This document shows positions 49,491 to 60,597 of a stretch of 64,000 nucleotides of DNA, in pieces. Under the pieces are notes generated by a model. That model saw only the letters and a list, made by a program, of their open reading frames with translations, was not told the origin of the DNA and made no database searches. The first letter of the stretch is position 1. Each line of letters starts with the position of its first letter. The stretch is from NCBI GenBank assembly GCA_013396915.1, contig VWZL01002553.1:62001-126000 (forward strand), written 5' to 3'. The stretch comes from Stercorarius parasiticus. Lineage: Eukaryota > Chordata > Aves > Charadriiformes > Stercorariidae. Both the position numbers and the translations under genes were made by a program.

Positions 49491-52400
49491 GTTTTCTAGC
49501 TATTCTGCTTTTTCCCCTTCTGGCTTGGTACATTTTCAAGCACTTTTCACTCTTCTGAGGAGATACTCCTTGGGACACCTCCAAACGGCATTTTGATGTT
49601 CTGAATTCAGAATTTATTTGATTTTTTTTTTGTCAATACCCATGTCTGTCTCTGTCTGCTTTACAAGCATTAGGGTTTTTCTTTAGTCATTATGTGTTTT
49701 ACTCTTGCAAAGACCAGTTCCTACAAGGTATGAAGCTTCGTTGTCTAGCCGTAAAGGCATTCCTGCTCTTCAGTTGAGTAGTAGGTACTTGGGATTTTAT
49801 TTTTTTTTCTGGAGTTGTCTTTCCTGGGATCTTGTACGTGCCCATGGTTTGATGTGTTACACATATGATGAACAGAGGCAATTTAGCTGCTGTGAGGCTA
49901 TAAAAATTCTACAGATTGAGGAAGGAACAGGAAAGAAGAATGTGGCTGATGGCAGTGAGTTAATCTGCAGCGTGGCTCAGTCAACATGGAGAATCACGAC
50001 ACTCGTTAATGTCGTTACTAAAACAGCAAAAGAAAACTTAAATTCCTGTGTTTTTCTCCGTCTCGGTACTGAGTGGCAGACTCACTAGAGCACTGGGATT
50101 TCGGGTTTGTTTTGTGGGAGTAGACTGACAGATCACATCACAAGGAAACCATGGTAAATCATATTCTAAAAAGAAAATTTACCTGTCATTCAGGAAAATA
50201 CATTCCTATTTGAATATTACTATCCTATTTTCCAGTTCCTGTGGAATGGGAACAGTAATACGGGCTTTAAAATCTGTTCTGCACAACACCCCATTGAATA
50301 ACCTCAGCCTGGTGCCAAAAGGATGCTTATCCATTAAACTATTCTGATTTTTTTTTTCCACTTTTTCCCTTCCACTGTATGTTTTTTGTTTGTTGCATAT
50401 TAAGCTCCCTGCATTGAGAACATTTTGGTACATATGTTTGTAGTTCAGGGAAGTTGGATACTTTTTGTGGTGTAGTCTTGCAGTTGGTGCGCCTTTAGGC
50501 AGGAAGGATGCAGAATCAATTTTAAAGCTAAATGTTTAATTTTAGATGATTCCATAAAAGGCAGGCATGAGCCTGTTTTTTCCTATCTCTGGTTAGCAGC
50601 CTAACCAGGGAAGTTAAATAGAAAAAGATACTTCTCCCCGTTACAAACAGACCTGGAACGAAAGATGTATTGCTTGTACTTTCTAGTAGGGTTGGAGTTT
50701 ATTACTGTGATTTTTTGTTACATGTGTTTTATCTAATCCTTCTCTTTAATTGCCCCAAGGTCTTATGACCTAAGACTTTTTCAGTTGCTGACCTTGTTCT
50801 GCCTTTCTACATCTGATCACTATCAAGTCTCTTGATGATGTGGAAAGTGAAACTAAAATTAATAACTGTGCAAATGAAAAAGGAGCAGGTGAGTTGTCAG
50901 TGTAAAATAAGCCCAACCTATCTTGTCAGCACTCGAATTCAGTGAAAGAGCCCTTAAGTATGTGTGTGATGACATCGCCATGTAATTATGAGTAATAAAT
51001 GGTCCACTGAGCAAAACTGTCCAACATGCATAAGTTAGTTTCATTTAGGTCTGGAAGTAGTCAGCTTATTTGGGGCAAAGACCTTGTCTCTTATCTCTGT
51101 CAAGACCACGCACAGACCTCCAACTGTTCCTTCCTGTGCTCTCTCTGACCCAAAACGAATACAAGTCCGTGGTGTGGAGTAGCTGGATCCTGCAGGTCAA
51201 GAGTTAGGCTTTCCTGAGCTGCCTGGAGGAATCTGCCTTGCGGTTAGGGCACTACGCTAGCCGCAAGTGCTTGGATTTGTGTGCGACTTGCTGCGTTTTA
51301 ACATTGACTTGCAGATGTTCTCAAAACAGGAGATGGGAAAGGCTGGTTCCTGGAGCAGCTGAGGGCTTTGGCAGAGTTATTGGTGTAAAGGCAGATGGGT
51401 GAGCAGAGATGCTCAAGCCAGCAGATGTCAGGCTGTTACCGCCAGCAAGAAACAATATGGAAGGAAAAGATGATGCTTTGTGCTGATGTAAGTCAAAATT
51501 GGGAAGCTACAGGTCATCTTCAACTAATGAGTAAAAGTAGTGATGATTTGTGAATACGTGGTAATTAAGCAGCATAGCTCTTTGGGAGTAGTTCTGTGTT
51601 TTGATTAATTTTTAAATTTTTTATAGTAAAAGCCTGCATGTAGTTTATAGAATAAAATTATGCCTATGCAGGGAGTTCCCTTGTAAAAGCAATTGATAAA
51701 CTTTCCAGTACGGATGAATGGTTGGGAAAGAGTCAAGGGGAATAGTGCGTACAAAGCAGTGTGAATAAAAGCTGAAAAACTGACCTTAGGAATTGAAATT
51801 AAATTTCTAATGAGGGAACAAAGCTAACACTGGGGGGTTTGGGTTAAGTGGTGTGTATAGGCTTTCGATATTTGTAGGGCAGTGGAAAGAATTGGGGAAG
51901 ACATGTGAATTAGTGAAAATTGCAAGGAGACAAGGAGAAACACTCCATAAAACTCCGAAAAATATGTTAATAGCACAAGAACTACAGAGAATTAGTATTT
52001 TCTAAGAATAATAAAAAAAATAACCCCCAAAACCACCTTCTAACAAGAACCTGTTTAAACTTCAGTCTTATGCCAAAAGAGGAAGAGAAAAGGTGGGTGT
52101 TTTTATTGGTGTGGTTTTTTGGGGCTATTTTTTTTAAATAAGTAAGGTTTGTAAGGAATCTTCCTAAGCCTCAAAACATCGAGGGACAGTGACTCTCTAC
52201 TTGTTGATACAGTTTTATTACAACAGATACTTTGCGACCCCTCAGCAGATTTGTCTGATTTCCTAAATATGTTTAGAATATCTCATGTTAAGTATGATAC
52301 TATAAGGGCATGGATTTTTTTTTTATAGCTGAAAATAACATTTCTCCTTCAGCGTATACACCTGTAATTTTGGCTGGTTACCTTTGTAAAGCAGAAGAAC

Positions 52401-52569
52401 TTTGCTGTATTAGGAATCTACAAATATAAATTACTTGTGTTATATTTTTTTCTTAGTAAAACCTTTTTACTTTTCTTTGGTTTTTGTCTGCAAAGGGGCT
52501 CAGCGCTTGCAGTGGACTCCATGATCAATTTTAGCTTTCTGAACATGTTGTTTTTCCTTGTTCTTACAG

Positions 52570-52710
52570 ATTGATCACTTTGGATTTGATGAAAATCTTA
52601 CGTTCCAGCAGCGGTATCTAGTAGCAGATCAGCACTGGAAGAAAGATAATGGACCAATACTGTTTTATACAGGCAATGAAGGAGACATCACGTGGTTCTG
52701 CAACAATACG
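52570..52710 (+). CDS. PRCP: PRCP exon 2
   Basis: The exon is 47 codons, phase 0 to 0, with acceptor TTCTTACAG and donor ACG/GTACGT. It encodes [28 protein letters not shown] and WFCNNT. The block FYTGNEGDI is a hallmark of the S28 family near the start of the alpha/beta-hydrolase fold. Confidence 0.95.
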
Positions 52711-55700
52711 GTACGTAGAAAATAGATCATTGAATTACAGTCCTTCTTTTCAGTAGTGAAAAATAAGGAAGAACAAGGAGACAGTGTCAGAATATCACTT
52801 AGAGAAGTTTGTAATGGTTATTATGATTGTTACAGGAGGAAGAGGAAGCTGAAAAAAAGCACAGAGAAGGTTTTAGGGGATTCAGGGTCCTATTCGAAGC
52901 TCATAGAAATCAAAGGGATTCACTTGTATTAACTTCCTTGAGTAGTCAAGAAAATTTCTAGAGGAAACAGTATAAGGTGCCTCAAGCTAAGAATGCAAAA
53001 TTTTGGACCAAACTACACCTATCCCAGTACTTTAGATTCCCCAAGTAAAATGAGAGGTTTTGGTTATTTTTTTTCCTCCGTAAGAAAAATGTGATGTGAA
53101 ATGAAGGGGGCTGGAAATCAAAGACAGATCATTCTTGTTCTTTGACAAGACCTGTGGAAGTTTCCTTCCCTGGCTGATACAAATGCAGAATGGCGCGTGT
53201 GGGCATTTTTCAGCCACTTCAATACAAAGTCCAGTAACACGACAGGAGGTGGCATGCGCTGGGCTCAAAGCGACCAAGGAATGCTTACACACTTTGGTCT
53301 GTCAGCAGGTGATCTCTGTCTGCCCGTTTCCATAACTGGTGGTAACAAGCTGCTGGCAACAAGTAATAAGAAGTTGTAATTATTTATTAGTTGAAAATAA
53401 GTGTATTGCAATGCTCTAGGTTATTGCTGATTGCCAAACAAATTTTGTGTTTTCTGTAATGTAGTCATAACTCAAATGCGTGCTTTTTTCCTGTAGAGTT
53501 TTTTATTTCCTATGGATTACGCTTGTGCCCCTGTGTGTACCCACAAAATGATACTGCTTAATATTTTGCAGCATTAAAATATTCGTATTTTCTTTGCACA
53601 TGACCCTGTCTCTGGGTGGAGATCTGTTTTGTGTGTTTTCCTACTTTAGTGATATTTTAAAACCAAATTTGCACTCTGTCTTTGTAGTTGTATTTTGATA
53701 GTGTATCTTTCTAATCAATGAATAAGAGTTGGAATACACTAGACTGGAAGTAGAGACTTTGAAAATAATTGATTCGATTTATTTAAGTGCCTGTTTTCTT
53801 CCGATCAGGGTTTTATGTGGGATGTGGCTGAAGAACTTAATGCAATGTTAGTATTTGCTGAACATAGATATTATGGAGAATCTTTGCCCTTTGGGAATGA
53901 GTCTTTCAGCGTAAGTGTCTTCTTTTGTCTTCATTACAAACATAAATGTGTTCCACACAAACGTAATTCTGCCTATTGGAGAGCTTGCCAGTGCAATGAC
54001 TGTTAGCCCGAGTAAGGTTTAGATGTGCTATAAGCACACAACTATCCTGTTCTTGTAACTTATCAATTCTAGGATTAAAAAAAAATCTGAGCTTGTTATC
54101 GGGCACCGATTTGGAACCTGACAGCTGCTGTGGTGAATAGAAAGACTGCTGCTGGACATCACTTCTGTGCTCTACATGACCTGCTTTCTTTGTCTCAGGA
54201 TTCCAAGCACCTGAATTACCTGACATCAGAACAAGCTCTGGCAGACTTCGCAGTACTGATTGAGTACTTAAAGACGACCACTGCAGGAGCCCGTTACAGT
54301 CCTGTCATAGCTATAGGAGGATCTTATGGAGGAATGCTTGCAGCCTGGTTTAGGATGAAGTACCCCCATGTGGTAGTTGGGTGAGTGTACTCATCCTGCT
54401 CAGACACAGTCGGCATTTGTTCCTTCCGTGCTATAAATATTACAGCACTGGGAGAAGTACCATAATTTAGGATGGTTTGAGTTTTTCACTAACGGGAGGA
54501 GGAATTAAGCTACCTTGAATTTGGGAAGAGGCACTGTTTGCCTAATAAAGACACCTGTAGGTCAGCAGGTACTGGATGGTGCGTACTTTCAGGGCTACCG
54601 GTTAGTTTTGTAAAAACAATTATTATGAACACTGACTTTGCACCTAATTTTTTTAGGGTCACTAGGCTTCCTGGTGACTTCAGGCAGGTCTTTAATCTCT
54701 TCAATGCCTTAGTTCGCCTCTGGGAAACAAGATTAGTAATTCCCCTACCTTTGTCTGCTAAAAGTGTAGATTTTTGTGGACAGGGGCTCCCTTCAGCTGA
54801 GTTTGCACAATGCTTAGTGAGAAAGACCTAGATGCTAGATGGGAATGAAAAATAATAAAGCAAGTCTGAATTTCTACTTTATGTATTTACTGATATCTTT
54901 GTGCTAGGGTCCAAGACTTTAAATCTTCAACAGCCTTTGCATGCAGACCTATGGAATAGTTTTGCAACGTTCACCTATGACTCGGTGTCCAAGCTGAATT
55001 CTAAATGCTACTTAGATAGTGGCTGTGGGGAGGGTATTGACCAGAGGACGGAAGTTCACTTTGCAGGGGTTTAGCACGCGTGTGTTTTTTCCAAACAATC
55101 TTTTTATGTCCCTTTGCAGAGCTCTGGCAGCCTCTGCCCCAATCTGGCAGTTTGGTGACTTGGTTCCATGTGGCACTTATTTCAGCATAGTGACTAATGA
55201 TTTCAAAAAGAGTGGGACAGGCTGCTCAGAAAGCATCCGGAATTCTTGGAATGCCATTAACCACCTTTCCTCAACAGGTGAGACCTCACCAACAGTTTTT
55301 CAAAGGGCCATAATGTTCAGGATTGTGTTATGACTTCATAAAATCAGCAAGTTTACGTATGGCTTTCACCTATATATGTATTGATTTTTTTTTTTTCCAA
55401 ACTATATTCTTAGTACTGAAAACTGCCAAATGAGCTTAGCATTATTTTTTAAATGTCTGTTTTGTTGGATCACAAGCTTAGTTCACACTTGGTGTGATTC
55501 AGAATCCAGGTCCAAAACATCCCTAAGGTCAGACAGGAGCAGCCTCCAGATCAGAACCTCAAGGCTCATATTCCTTTCTGACAAAGTAGGCCAGGTAGTA
55601 GTTACTCTAAAAAAAAAAAAAAATAGTTTAAATACTAACTGAGGCAATCAGGTATAGAAAATCACTTCAATCTTTAGTGATTCAATGCTAGGGACTGAGT

Positions 55701-58700
55701 TGGACTCAATGATCTTAAGGGTCTTTTCCAACCTAAATGATTCTATGATTCTATATCAGATGAGGTTGCTGTACAGCAAAGGAATTCACTTTTTAAAAAA
55801 AAAATAAATAGTTACTTCAGTTCAGTGTCCTAAGGAGAAAGTCTGGTATGATGAGTTAGCTAACTAAAATGATGAATTCCAGATGGATGAGTTCTAGACC
55901 AGATAAAATAATGAAAGGAAATGCCGGGAGGGTCCCAAGAGATCTATCTATATTAGTAGTCCTTGCACTGTGAGATACCTGGTTTGAAGTTTTCCTTTCA
56001 TTGGAAGAAGCGTGCCCTGATGTTACTTCCCATCAAAAAAATGCCAAATGTCTTGTAAATTTTTCTTTGCTCTTTTAGATAATGTTATCTTAGCTGTGAC
56101 ATACCCATATGCTGAAGTATGCAGATTGTATTCCTCTTCACTTAGAGGCGCTGTCTAAAACTTGATCTGCTGTGCTTGTCTGGATGTGGAATAATTTCAC
56201 CAGACTAGTTATGCTAAGTAAAAATATTTTTTTAGCAACAGCACAACTGATCTATGTGTTAATGGTGCAATATATTAAATATTTTAGTTTTCTTTATTAA
56301 AGATGCAGGTTTACAGTGGCTTTCCAGCACGTTTCATTTGTGCAGCCCATTAAAAAATCTTCAGGATGCTGCTATATTGAAAAATTGGCTGAGTGAAACA
56401 TGGATAAACTTGGCTATGGTGAACTATCCCTATAAAGCTGACTTCTTGCAGCCTCTGCCAGCGTGGCCTATAAAGGTAATCGAGAACAAATGTCTTGTAG
56501 GATTGACCGTTTGGTTTAACTAATTCTCTCTCTCTCTCTGTCGTAGCCTGCACCTTTTCCTTTATTTTTCGCTCTGTAGAACCAACATGGCTGAAAAGAG
56601 AACCAGGGCAGTATCTTCTTGTGCATCTACTGCTTTGTTGACTAACCGCCACTTGTAGGACTAATAGTTTGCATCAAGAGCCCAGAAGAAGAAAAGTGCC
56701 AGGGGTTACTGAAAAAACTCAGCTGTCCTGCAGAGTTGTTCTGAGGAGCAGAAATGTTGCACAAAAAGCACGTGCAATTAGAACTTCTAATGCCAGGCTT
56801 AGCTGGCAGGGCTTGCAACTAAAGAGAAGGTTTTGAGCCTATGTCCTTTTTGATGTGGGAGAATTAGTGAGGGAGGAAATGTGTATCCCCACAAATTTAT
56901 TCCTTGCAGGGTCGGTCACTTTTCAAAGCAGAGCCTCTTTTCACACTTGCAGACCTTCACTTGTGCAGTTCTGTTTACCTGCAGTGCTTTCTCCAAGATT
57001 TCTGTTTTCTTGGAGTGTTTTTATTCTTTTAAGACCCTGGCTGAATTTCCCTGCATGGCTTTGGGTTACTGTGTATGGCAGGCAAGCTAGATAAAATACT
57101 AGTATTTTTGGCTAAACAGTGCTTAAATATAAAATAAAGAATTTCCCTTGGGTAGAACTGCCTGATGGAAGAGGGGAGGGACGTTCATCTGTCCTATGCC
57201 TATGTCTGCAAAGGGCAGTATGAACTCCTTGAAAATTATTTCTGCTTTGTTATCAGTCTGACGCAACCTGAGAGGTGTGCTCACCCTCACCGCTGTCCCC
57301 ACTATGGCTGTTTGACTGAGGTATAAACCTACAATAGGAGAGGCTGCTGCTTGTCTGGACAATGCTGATGTATGAAATCGGGGTTATTTAAGCTGTTCAG
57401 ATACTTTTTTCTGGAACAGAATCTCTAATCTGACACTGAGGGTGAGAAAGCAGGGAAAACTGTATTTGAGTAACTGATAGATATGTATGTAACTGATGTA
57501 CTGATTGTACTAGTTGTGTCCTAGGTTAAGATTTTGAATTAAACTCTACCTGAGATTCCTCTTAATTTTTCATTGGTGAAAGAGTGCTTTGTTCCACCTC
57601 ACATTTTCCAAACAAAAAGAAGTCAGAATTTTGCAGTGCTGCTGTACAAAAATATTAGAGCTTTCCTTACATGGATGTTTCCTTTTGTACTACAGCAAAC
57701 TGCAGGGAACTCCGATCTATGTCTGGAGCTTCTTTGTTATATATTTGCATGTGTTATCTTTCATTAGAGGAGCTAAATGCTCTTTATTAAGTATTTAAAG
57801 AATGGGAAATGGATTGAAAAGCTTGGTGAATGAAATATTAAGGTTGCACTGTTTTTAAAGTTTTAATCAGGAAATGTAAAGTTTCAGGTTCCTCATAGTA
57901 GCCTGGAGAAGAGAAGACTGAGAGGGGACCACATCAGTGCTTATCGATATCTAAAGGGCAGGTGTCAGGAGGATGGGGCCAGACGCTTTTCAGTGGTGCC
58001 CAGCGACAGGGCAAGGGGCAACGGGCACAAACTGGAACACAGGAAATTCCATCAGAACATGAGGAAAAACTTCTTTACCTTGAGGGTGGCAGAGCACTGG
58101 AACAGACTGCCCAGAGAGGTTGTAGAGTCTCCTTCTCTGGAGATATTTAAAAGCTGCCTGGATATGTCCAGCCTGCTCTGGGTGACCCTGCTTTGGCAGG
58201 GGGTTTGGACTAAATGATCTCCAGGGGTCCCTTCCAACCCTACCGTTCTGTGATAGTATCATGCACTACGCAAATGGAATACTGCTTTTTATGATAATGC
58301 CAGGGTATATCACTGCATGGAAAGAAGCTTTCTGGAAGTGGTCTGACTGTACCTTGGAAAGAAATTTATGTCCTATCAGGTATTAATGTATTAATCTTTA
58401 GTTCTTATAAATTTAGACTCCCCCTTCTCTCTTTGTTGCAGGAAGTCTGCAAGTTCTTGAAGGATCCCAGTCTTTCTGACAAACTGTTGCTGCAGAATGT
58501 TTTCCAGGCAGTAAATTTATACTACAATTATTCAGGAGAAGCCTCATGCTTAGACACCTCTGAGACTGCAACAAAGAATCTGGGCCAGTTGGGTTGGTAC
58601 TATCAGGTATGCACTCTATCTTTTCTAAATTGCGACTGGGTGAGGTTTTTTTGAGCTAGAGCTGATGAGAATTGTCAAGCATTTAGCTGTCAATATATTG

Positions 58701-60597
58701 CACCAGATATGATTGATGTACTAATGATGAATCTAATCATGAAGCAAATGTGATTGTGGTGGGGAGGGCAAGGAAGAAGAGAAGTAGCTTTCCCAGGAGG
58801 TTTAGGTTGGCTTTTCGTTATCTAGTTAATTGTTGAGTTTCGGCTCTTCGTATAGACTGGAAAACTATCTTCTTGGTCTCTAATCCCCCCATCCCAGCTG
58901 TCCACCCCAATTTGTACATGCAAATATGTCAGGATATGTTGATACTGATTTCTTTCAACTAAAGCTGTTTATCCTGTAGCTCACTGAGACCCAACCTTTC
59001 TCATCAAGTAGGTAATAAAAATACAGATCCCTGTGGTAAGGGGTGCAGGGCGTTACTAAGCACATGCAACACTCTTATATACAGTCTCTTCTGAAGAGCA
59101 GAGCAGCTGCTTCCAGAAGCAAGGTGTTAAGAATTTGATGTTCAGGTTGCGACCATCTGCTCTTGGCTACTGTCTCCTATGTATTTGTTCTGCACAGTCC
59201 CAGGAGATATGCAGGCTTTATAAGTTCTCCTCTGAGAAAGGAGGGAAACACCATATGGGTAACAAAGAATATGGCAGCTGGGCTCATCAAAACAACTCTG
59301 CAGTTTTTTCCCTGCCTGTTTCTGAAGGCATGTGGGAAAGGGGGCAAGTAGAACAGATTGTGAGTTAGCCCCCACCATGGCAATTAATAGTTGTTGCTTC
59401 CAGGATATAATTTTTCTTTCTTAGTTAGTATCACTAAGGTGTCAAAGAATAGTTTGCGTGAAAGATGAAACTTTTGCCTGGTGTCTACAGGAACGGCCAG
59501 AAGGAGGATCTGGGGAACTGCAGGCCTGTCAGTCTGACCTTCATGCTGAGGAAGGTCATTTTTTTTAGAGCAGGTTTTAGAGCAGGTCATCTTGAGTGCC
59601 ATCACATGGCACATACAGAACAACCAGGAGATCAGGCCCAGTCACCAAGGGTTCATGAAAGGCAGGTCCTGTTTGACCAGCCTGATGTCTTTCTGTAAGA
59701 AAGGTGACGAGCTTAGTGGGCAAGGGAAAGGCTGTGGGTGTTGTCTACCTAGACTTGAGTAAAGCCTTTGACACCATTTCCCACAGCATTCTCGTGGAGA
59801 ACCTGGCTGCTCATGGCCTGGATGGGCGTATTATTTGCTGTGTAAAAACTGGCTGGAGGGCCGGGCCCAGAGAGTGGTGGTGAATGGAGTTAAATCCAGT
59901 TGGTGGCTGGTCACAAGTGGTGTTCCCCAGGGCTCAGTGTTGGGACTGGTTCTCTTTAATATCTTTATAAATAATCTGGATGAGGGGATGGAGTGTACTT
60001 CAGTAAGTTCGCGGATGACACCAAACTAGGTGGGAGTGTTGATCTGCTTGAGGGTAGGAAGGCTTTGCAGAGGGACCTGGACAGGCTGGATCGATGGGCC
60101 AAAGCCAATGGAATGAGGTTCAACAAGGCCAAGTGCCGGGTCCTGCACGTGGGTCACACCAACCCCATGGACGCTACAGGCTTGGGGCAGAGTGGCTGGA
60201 GAGCTGCCTGGTGGAAAAGGACCTGGGGGTGTTGGTCAACAGCCGGCTGAATATGAGCCAGCAGTGTGCCCAGGTGGCCAAGGTGGCCAACAGCATCCTG
60301 GCCTGTGTCAGGAACAAATGCTGTTTGAGCTTTTTTATTGAAATACTGCACTAATAGCTGTTGGACAGTCTCCTGGGAATACATCTTGTTGCCCTGCTCT
60401 TTCTCTCAGGCTTGCACCGAGATGGTGATGCCCATGTGCACGGATGGTGTCAATGACATGTTCGAGCCTCAGAAATGGGACTTTGAAGCACTTTCAGAAG
60501 AGTGTTACAGGCTGTGGGGAGTGAGGCCTCGCCCCTCTTGGATTCTTTCTATGTATGGAGGGAAAAACATCAGTTCACACAGCAACATCGTCTTCAG
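52570..60597 (+). CDS. PRCP: PRCP, lysosomal Pro-X carboxypeptidase (partial: internal exons 2-8)
   Basis: Seven exons join in frame: 52570-52710, 53809-53910, 54199-54380, 55120-55277, 56303-56475, 58442-58606 and 60410-60597. They total 1109 bases, 369 codons plus two bases, matching roughly residues 57 to 427 of the human 496-residue protein. PRCP is an S28-family serine peptidase of the lysosome that removes a C-terminal residue after proline, for example from angiotensin II/III and alpha-MSH. The nucleophile motif [11 protein letters not shown] is in exon 4. The SKS helical domain is in exons 5-8. Putative N-glycosylation sites include FCNNTGF, GNESF, YNYSG and KNISS. The signal peptide exon is missing (gap at 36422), and the last exon with the catalytic Asp and His is outside the window. 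No internal stop was found. Confidence 0.95.
52711..53808 (+). other. PRCP: PRCP intron 2
   Basis: The intron is 1098 bases of unique AT-rich sequence with GTACGT donor and CCGATCAG acceptor. Nothing further was recognised. Confidence 0.9.
53809..53910 (+). CDS. PRCP: PRCP exon 3
   Basis: The exon is 34 codons in phase 0 at both ends: [20 protein letters not shown], then [22 protein letters not shown] is strongly conserved in Pro-X carboxypeptidases and dipeptidyl peptidase 7. NES is a possible glycosylation site. The donor is AGC/GTAAGT. Confidence 0.95.
54199..54380 (+). CDS. PRCP: PRCP exon 4 (catalytic serine)
   Basis: The exon is 182 bases, phase 0 to 2, with acceptor TTTGTCTCAG and donor TTGG/GTGAGT. 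It encodes [18 protein letters not shown] and [20 protein letters not shown]. The Ser in GGSYGG is the nucleophile (human Ser179). The intron before it is only 288 bases. Confidence 0.96.
54381..55119 (+). other. PRCP: PRCP intron 4
   Basis: The intron is 739 bases and contains a MIR-like relic at about 54670-54762. The acceptor of exon 5 is TCCCTTTGCAG. Confidence 0.9.
54670..54762 (+). repeat. MIR-like ancient SINE relic in PRCP intron 4
   Basis: The order TGGTGACTTCAGGCAGGTC, TTTAATCTCTTCAATGCCTT, then AACAAGATTAGTAATTCCCC and TACCTTTG follows MIR (TGTGACCTTGGGCAAGTC, ACTTAACCTCTCTGTGCCTC, AATGGGAATAATAATAGTAC, CTACCTC) with the expected spacing. The comparison is by eye. Confidence 0.6.
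55120..55277 (+). CDS. PRCP: PRCP exon 5
   Basis: The exon is 158 bases, phase 2 to 1. With the previous GG it gives Gly-Ala-Leu-Ala-Ala-Ser-Ala-Pro, then [20 protein letters not shown], and it ends at NHLSST. It begins the insertion that forms the helical SKS domain. The donor is ACAG/GTGAGA. Confidence 0.95.
55278..56302 (+). other. PRCP: PRCP intron 5
   Basis: The intron is 1025 bases with a short CR1 tail relic at 55683-55757 and poly-A runs near 55607-55621 and 55795-55803. Confidence 0.9.
55683..55757 (+). repeat. short CR1 tail relic (forward)
   Basis: GAGTTGGACTCAATGATCTT, AAGGGTCTTTTCCAACCTAA, then ATGATTCTATGATTCTAT matches the terminal 70 bases of a CR1 family different from copies 1-5 (GGTTGGACT(A/C)GATGATCTT). 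It is extremely 5'-truncated. Confidence 0.85.
56303..56475 (+). CDS. PRCP: PRCP exon 6
   Basis: The exon is 173 bases, phase 1 to 0. With the preceding G it starts Asp-Ala-Gly-Leu-Gln-Trp-Leu and continues [26 protein letters not shown] and [10 protein letters not shown]. The acceptor is TCTTTATTAAAG and the donor AAG/GTAATC. Confidence 0.95.
56476..58441 (+). other. PRCP: PRCP intron 6
   Basis: The intron is 1966 bases. It has a CT dinucleotide run at about 56525-56540 and a 360-base CR1 fragment (57897-58257) ending about 180 bases upstream of exon 7. Confidence 0.9.
57897..58257 (+). repeat. CR1 LINE 3' fragment of an older subfamily (forward)
   Basis: The translation contains [40 protein letters not shown] and [13 protein letters not shown], the C-terminal end of CR1 ORF2. 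It finishes with CCCTTCCAACCCTACCGTTC and TGTGATAGT. The tail differs clearly from copies 1-5, so it is another CR1 subfamily. Confidence 0.93.
58442..58606 (+). CDS. PRCP: PRCP exon 7
   Basis: The exon is 55 codons, phase 0 to 0, with acceptor CTTTGTTGCAG and donor CAG/GTATGC. It encodes [38 protein letters not shown] and LGWYYQ. NYS is a likely glycosylation site. Confidence 0.95.
58607..60409 (+). other. PRCP: PRCP intron 7
   Basis: The intron is 1803 bases. Nearly half of it is an internal CR1 ORF2 fragment (about 59483-60314). About 95 bases, including the polypyrimidine tract, separate the CR1 edge from the exon 8 acceptor TTTCTCTCAG. Confidence 0.9.
59483..60314 (+). repeat. CR1 LINE internal ORF2 fragment (reverse transcriptase region), degenerate
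   Basis: Pieces of CR1 reverse transcriptase are readable in shifting frames: the NCRPVSLT block near 59515, KAFDTISHS near 59762, GVPQGSVLG near 59920 and the active-site FADDTKLGG near 60005, followed by [17 protein letters not shown] frameshift separates GVPQGSVLG from FADD, and a tandem duplication (AGAGCAGGT twice) lies near 59567-59590. The match stops after GCCTGTGTCAGGAA, well before the CR1 3' end, so the 3' end is missing, which is unusual. It is non-functional. Confidence 0.92.
60410..60597 (+). CDS. PRCP: PRCP exon 8
   Basis: The exon is 188 bases, phase 0 to 2, donor TTCAG/GTGAGC. It encodes [45 protein letters not shown] and NIVF. It ends with AG, the first two bases of the Ser before the conserved NGELDPW block, which would open the last exon. 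Confidence 0.95.

Larger units (their letters stand above)
37116..52569 (+). other. PRCP: PRCP intron 1
   Basis: About 15.5 kb of mostly AT-rich sequence precede PRCP exon 2. No coding exon or gene was recognised. Contents: a probable old repeat at 47110-47220, an old reverse CR1 relic at 48878-49010, plus-strand AATAAA motifs near 49136 and 49196, a small GC-rich island at 49290-49490, and T/A homopolymers. No retroviral or DNA-transposon sequence was noticed. Confidence 0.75.

Noticed and set aside
59835..60250. Open frames with GVPQGSVLG and FADD motifs as a host reverse transcriptase gene
   Set aside because: They are two out-of-frame pieces of a CR1 LINE inside a PRCP intron, truncated at both ends.
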